Shown one piece after another: positions 5,284 to 6,503 of a stretch of DNA of 6,503 nt. The position numbers and the translations under genes were made by a program. The stretch comes from JBHIBR01 sp046759145 [NCBI: Nitrospinota bacterium] (GTDB lineage: Bacteria; UBA8248), in assembly GCA_046759145.1 (NCBI GenBank), contig JBHIBR010000105.1, forward strand, positions 1 to 6,503. Reading direction: 5' to 3'. Within the stretch, counting starts at the first letter, position 1. Each line of letters starts with the position of its first letter. The notes beneath the pieces are model-generated. The model worked only from the letters and a program-made list of their open reading frames with translations. It was not told the DNA's origin and made no database searches.

Positions 5284-6503
5284 GCGGGCAGGTTCCGGAC
5301 CGGAAGGTCCCCGACCGGAAGGTCCCCGAGGACCTCATCCAGTGCGGCGAGGAGGGCGTCCACCTCCTCCCGCCCCACGGCCAGCGGGGGGAGGAATCGC
5401 AGGACGGTGTCCATGGTGCAGTTGATGAGGAAGCCCCGCTCCATGAGGGTGCTCACCACGGCGCCGCCCGGCCGGTCGAGCTCGCAGCCGAGGAGGAGAC
5501 CGAGCCCCCGGACCTCCCGGATGGGGGGATGTTTCGCCTGGAGCTCCCGCAGCCGCCCTATGAAGTACCGGCCCATCTCCGCCGCGCCCTCGAGGAGGCC
5601 GGCCTCCAGGGTGGCCCGGAGGGCGGCCACACCCGCCGCCGTCGCCAGGGGGTTGCCGCCGAAGGTGGCGGCGTGGTCGCCCGGGGCGAAGGCCATGGCC
5701 TTCTCGCTCATGCACAGGGCGCCGATGGCCGTCCCCCCGGCGAGGCCTTTGGCCAGGGCCATGGCGTCGGGGGCAACCCCGAAGTGCTCGTAGGCGAAGA
5801 GCTTCCCCGTCCTCCCCATCCCCGACTGGACCTCGTCGAAGAGGAGGAGGAGGTCGCGCCCATCGCACAGGGCCCGCAGGCCCGGGAGGTAGTCGGGGGA
5901 GGGGACGTTCACCCCTCCCTCTCCCTGGAGGGGCTCCACCAGGATGGCGCAGGTCCGCTCGTTCACCGCCGCCCCGGCGGCCTTCAGGTCACCGAAGGGG
6001 ACGTAGCGGAAGCCGGGGAGGAGGGGGGCGAACCCCTTGTGGAATTTCGTCTGCGCCGTCGCCGCGAGAGAGCCCATGGTGCGGCCGTGGAAGCCGTTTT
6101 CCATGGTGAGGATCTCGTGGCGGCCCTCGCCGTAGCGGGCGTAGGAGTACTTGCGGGCGAGTTTGATGGCCGCCTCGTTTGCCTCGGTGCCGCTGTTGCA
6201 GAAGAAGACTTTCTGCGCGAAGGTGTGCCGGCACAGGAGCTCCGCGAGCTCCACCTGGGGCTCGATGTGGTAGAGGTTGGAGACGTGGAGGAGCCTGCCC
6301 GCCTGCTCCCGCAGGGCGGCCACCACCGCGGGGTGGCAGTGGCCCAGGTTGTTGACCGCCAGGCCGCAGACGAAGTCCCAATAGGCCTTCCCGTCCGCGT
6401 CCCACACCCGCCCTCCCTCGCCCCGGACGAGGGCGATGGGGAAGCGGTTGTAGGTCTTGGCGACGCAGCGCTCCGCCCGCTCGATGAGCTCGCGGTTCCC
6501 CAT
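5280..6503 (-). CDS. argD: Acetylornithine aminotransferase (PLP-dependent)
   Basis: This class III aminotransferase interconverts N-acetylglutamate semialdehyde and N-acetylornithine, using glutamate and pyridoxal phosphate. It has 407 residues, normal for ArgD. The N-terminus TYNRFPIALVRGEG with VWDADGKAYWDF is typical. NSGTEANEAA (103-112) binds the PLP phosphate, and GFHGRTMGSL is at 137-146. EPLQGEGGV is at 190-198, and DEVQSGMGRTG (223-233) contains the aspartate that contacts the pyridine ring. ALAKGLAGG carries the Schiff-base lysine K252. The ATG at 6503-6501 is the last codon in the window, so its Shine-Dalgarno sequence and promoter are out of view. The N-terminus looks complete by family comparison, but a start further upstream cannot be excluded. 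The C-terminal tail ([15 protein letters not shown]) is a small repeat unusual for the family. The TGA stop overlaps the argF TTG start. Confidence 0.95.
   Translation of the reverse strand: MGNRELIERAERCVAKTYNRFPIALVRGEGGRVWDADGKAYWDFVCGLAVNNLGHCHPAVVAALREQAGRLLHVSNLYHIEPQVELAELLCRHTFAQKVFFCNSGTEANEAAIKLARKYSYARYGEGRHEILTMENGFHGRTMGSLAATAQTKFHKGFAPLLPGFRYVPFGDLKAAGAAVNERTCAILVEPLQGEGGVNVPSPDYLPGLRALCDGRDLLLLFDEVQSGMGRTGKLFAYEHFGVAPDAMALAKGLAGGTAIGALCMSEKAMAFAPGDHAATFGGNPLATAAGVAALRATLEAGLLEGAAEMGRYFIGRLRELQAKHPPIREVRGLGLLLGCELDRPGGAVVSTLMERGFLINCTMDTVLRFLPPLAVGREEVDALLAALDEVLGDLPVGDLPVRNLPA
5298..5327 (-). repeat. Perfect 15-bp tandem duplication in the 3' end of argD
   Basis: Two identical 15-bp units (on the + strand GACCGGAAGGTCCCC) lie head to tail, and a degenerate third unit follows towards the argF start. 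They encode GDLPV twice and then RNLPA, the last residues of ArgD. Each unit contains an inverted repeat, GACC-TTCC-GGTC in the mRNA, that could form a 4-bp hairpin just before the argF TTG. The reading frame is kept because the unit is a multiple of three. Confidence 0.85.

Noticed and set aside
4342-5793. Long + strand open frame of 483 codons opposite argF and argD
   Set aside because: It is an antisense shadow of two certain genes, common in GC-rich DNA, and its sequence is low-complexity Arg/Pro/Gly with no recognisable domain.
1-6503. tRNA, rRNA, CRISPR array, insertion sequence or prophage elements
   Set aside because: No cloverleaf, spaced repeats, transposase or long inverted repeats were seen on either strand.

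Overview
This is a high-GC bacterial chromosomal window (by eye about two thirds G+C) with dense gene packing, strong purine-rich Shine-Dalgarno sequences and some GTG/TTG starts. It carries two rightward genes on the left and a leftward run of four genes on the right. All recognisable proteins look bacterial. The argD-argF-argG order, the high GC and the apparent use of selenocysteine would suit a lineage such as Rokubacteria, NC10 or a deltaproteobacterial-type group. That placement is inference and was not tested.

Layout: bases 1-214 hold no convincing gene. A small multi-pass membrane protein (215-802, +) is followed by a gap of about 230 bp with a plausible promoter. Next comes a cyclic amidohydrolase of the dihydroorotase/allantoinase/hydantoinase superfamily (1031 to about 2400 or 2554, +). 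It converges on a leftward gene (3033-2446) for an exported TlpA/ResA-like thioredoxin-fold protein. To the right are the arginine genes argG (4358-3144), argF (5283-4351) and argD (6503-5280), all leftward, overlapping by a few bases and clearly one operon transcribed argD-argF-argG.

The standout is the thioredoxin-fold gene. An in-frame TGA (2808-2806) lies exactly where the first cysteine of the CxxC active site belongs, so the protein reads WATW-(TGA)-PYC. The same frame stays open for another 119 codons that encode the rest of a normal TlpA fold, including the cis-proline. The protein's only cysteine is the resolving one of the motif. A 7-bp hairpin with a G-first loop starts 12 nt after the TGA, as expected of a bacterial SECIS element. 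I read this as a selenoprotein with a U-x-x-C redox centre that ordinary annotation would split in two or call a pseudogene. Related thiol-disulfide selenoproteins are known, so the novelty lies in this exported TlpA-like member and its setting rather than in the principle.

How the genes work together: ArgD makes N-acetylornithine, ArgF makes citrulline from ornithine, and ArgG makes argininosuccinate, covering most of the second half of arginine synthesis. The selenoprotein gene sits 110 bp after argG on the same strand and may be read from the arg transcript. The membrane protein and the amidohydrolase show no clear pathway link to arginine synthesis. The amidohydrolase lacks residues typical of true dihydroorotase, so its substrate is open. 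Its 3' end probably contains a one-base indel that makes it run on, antisense, into the selenoprotein gene.
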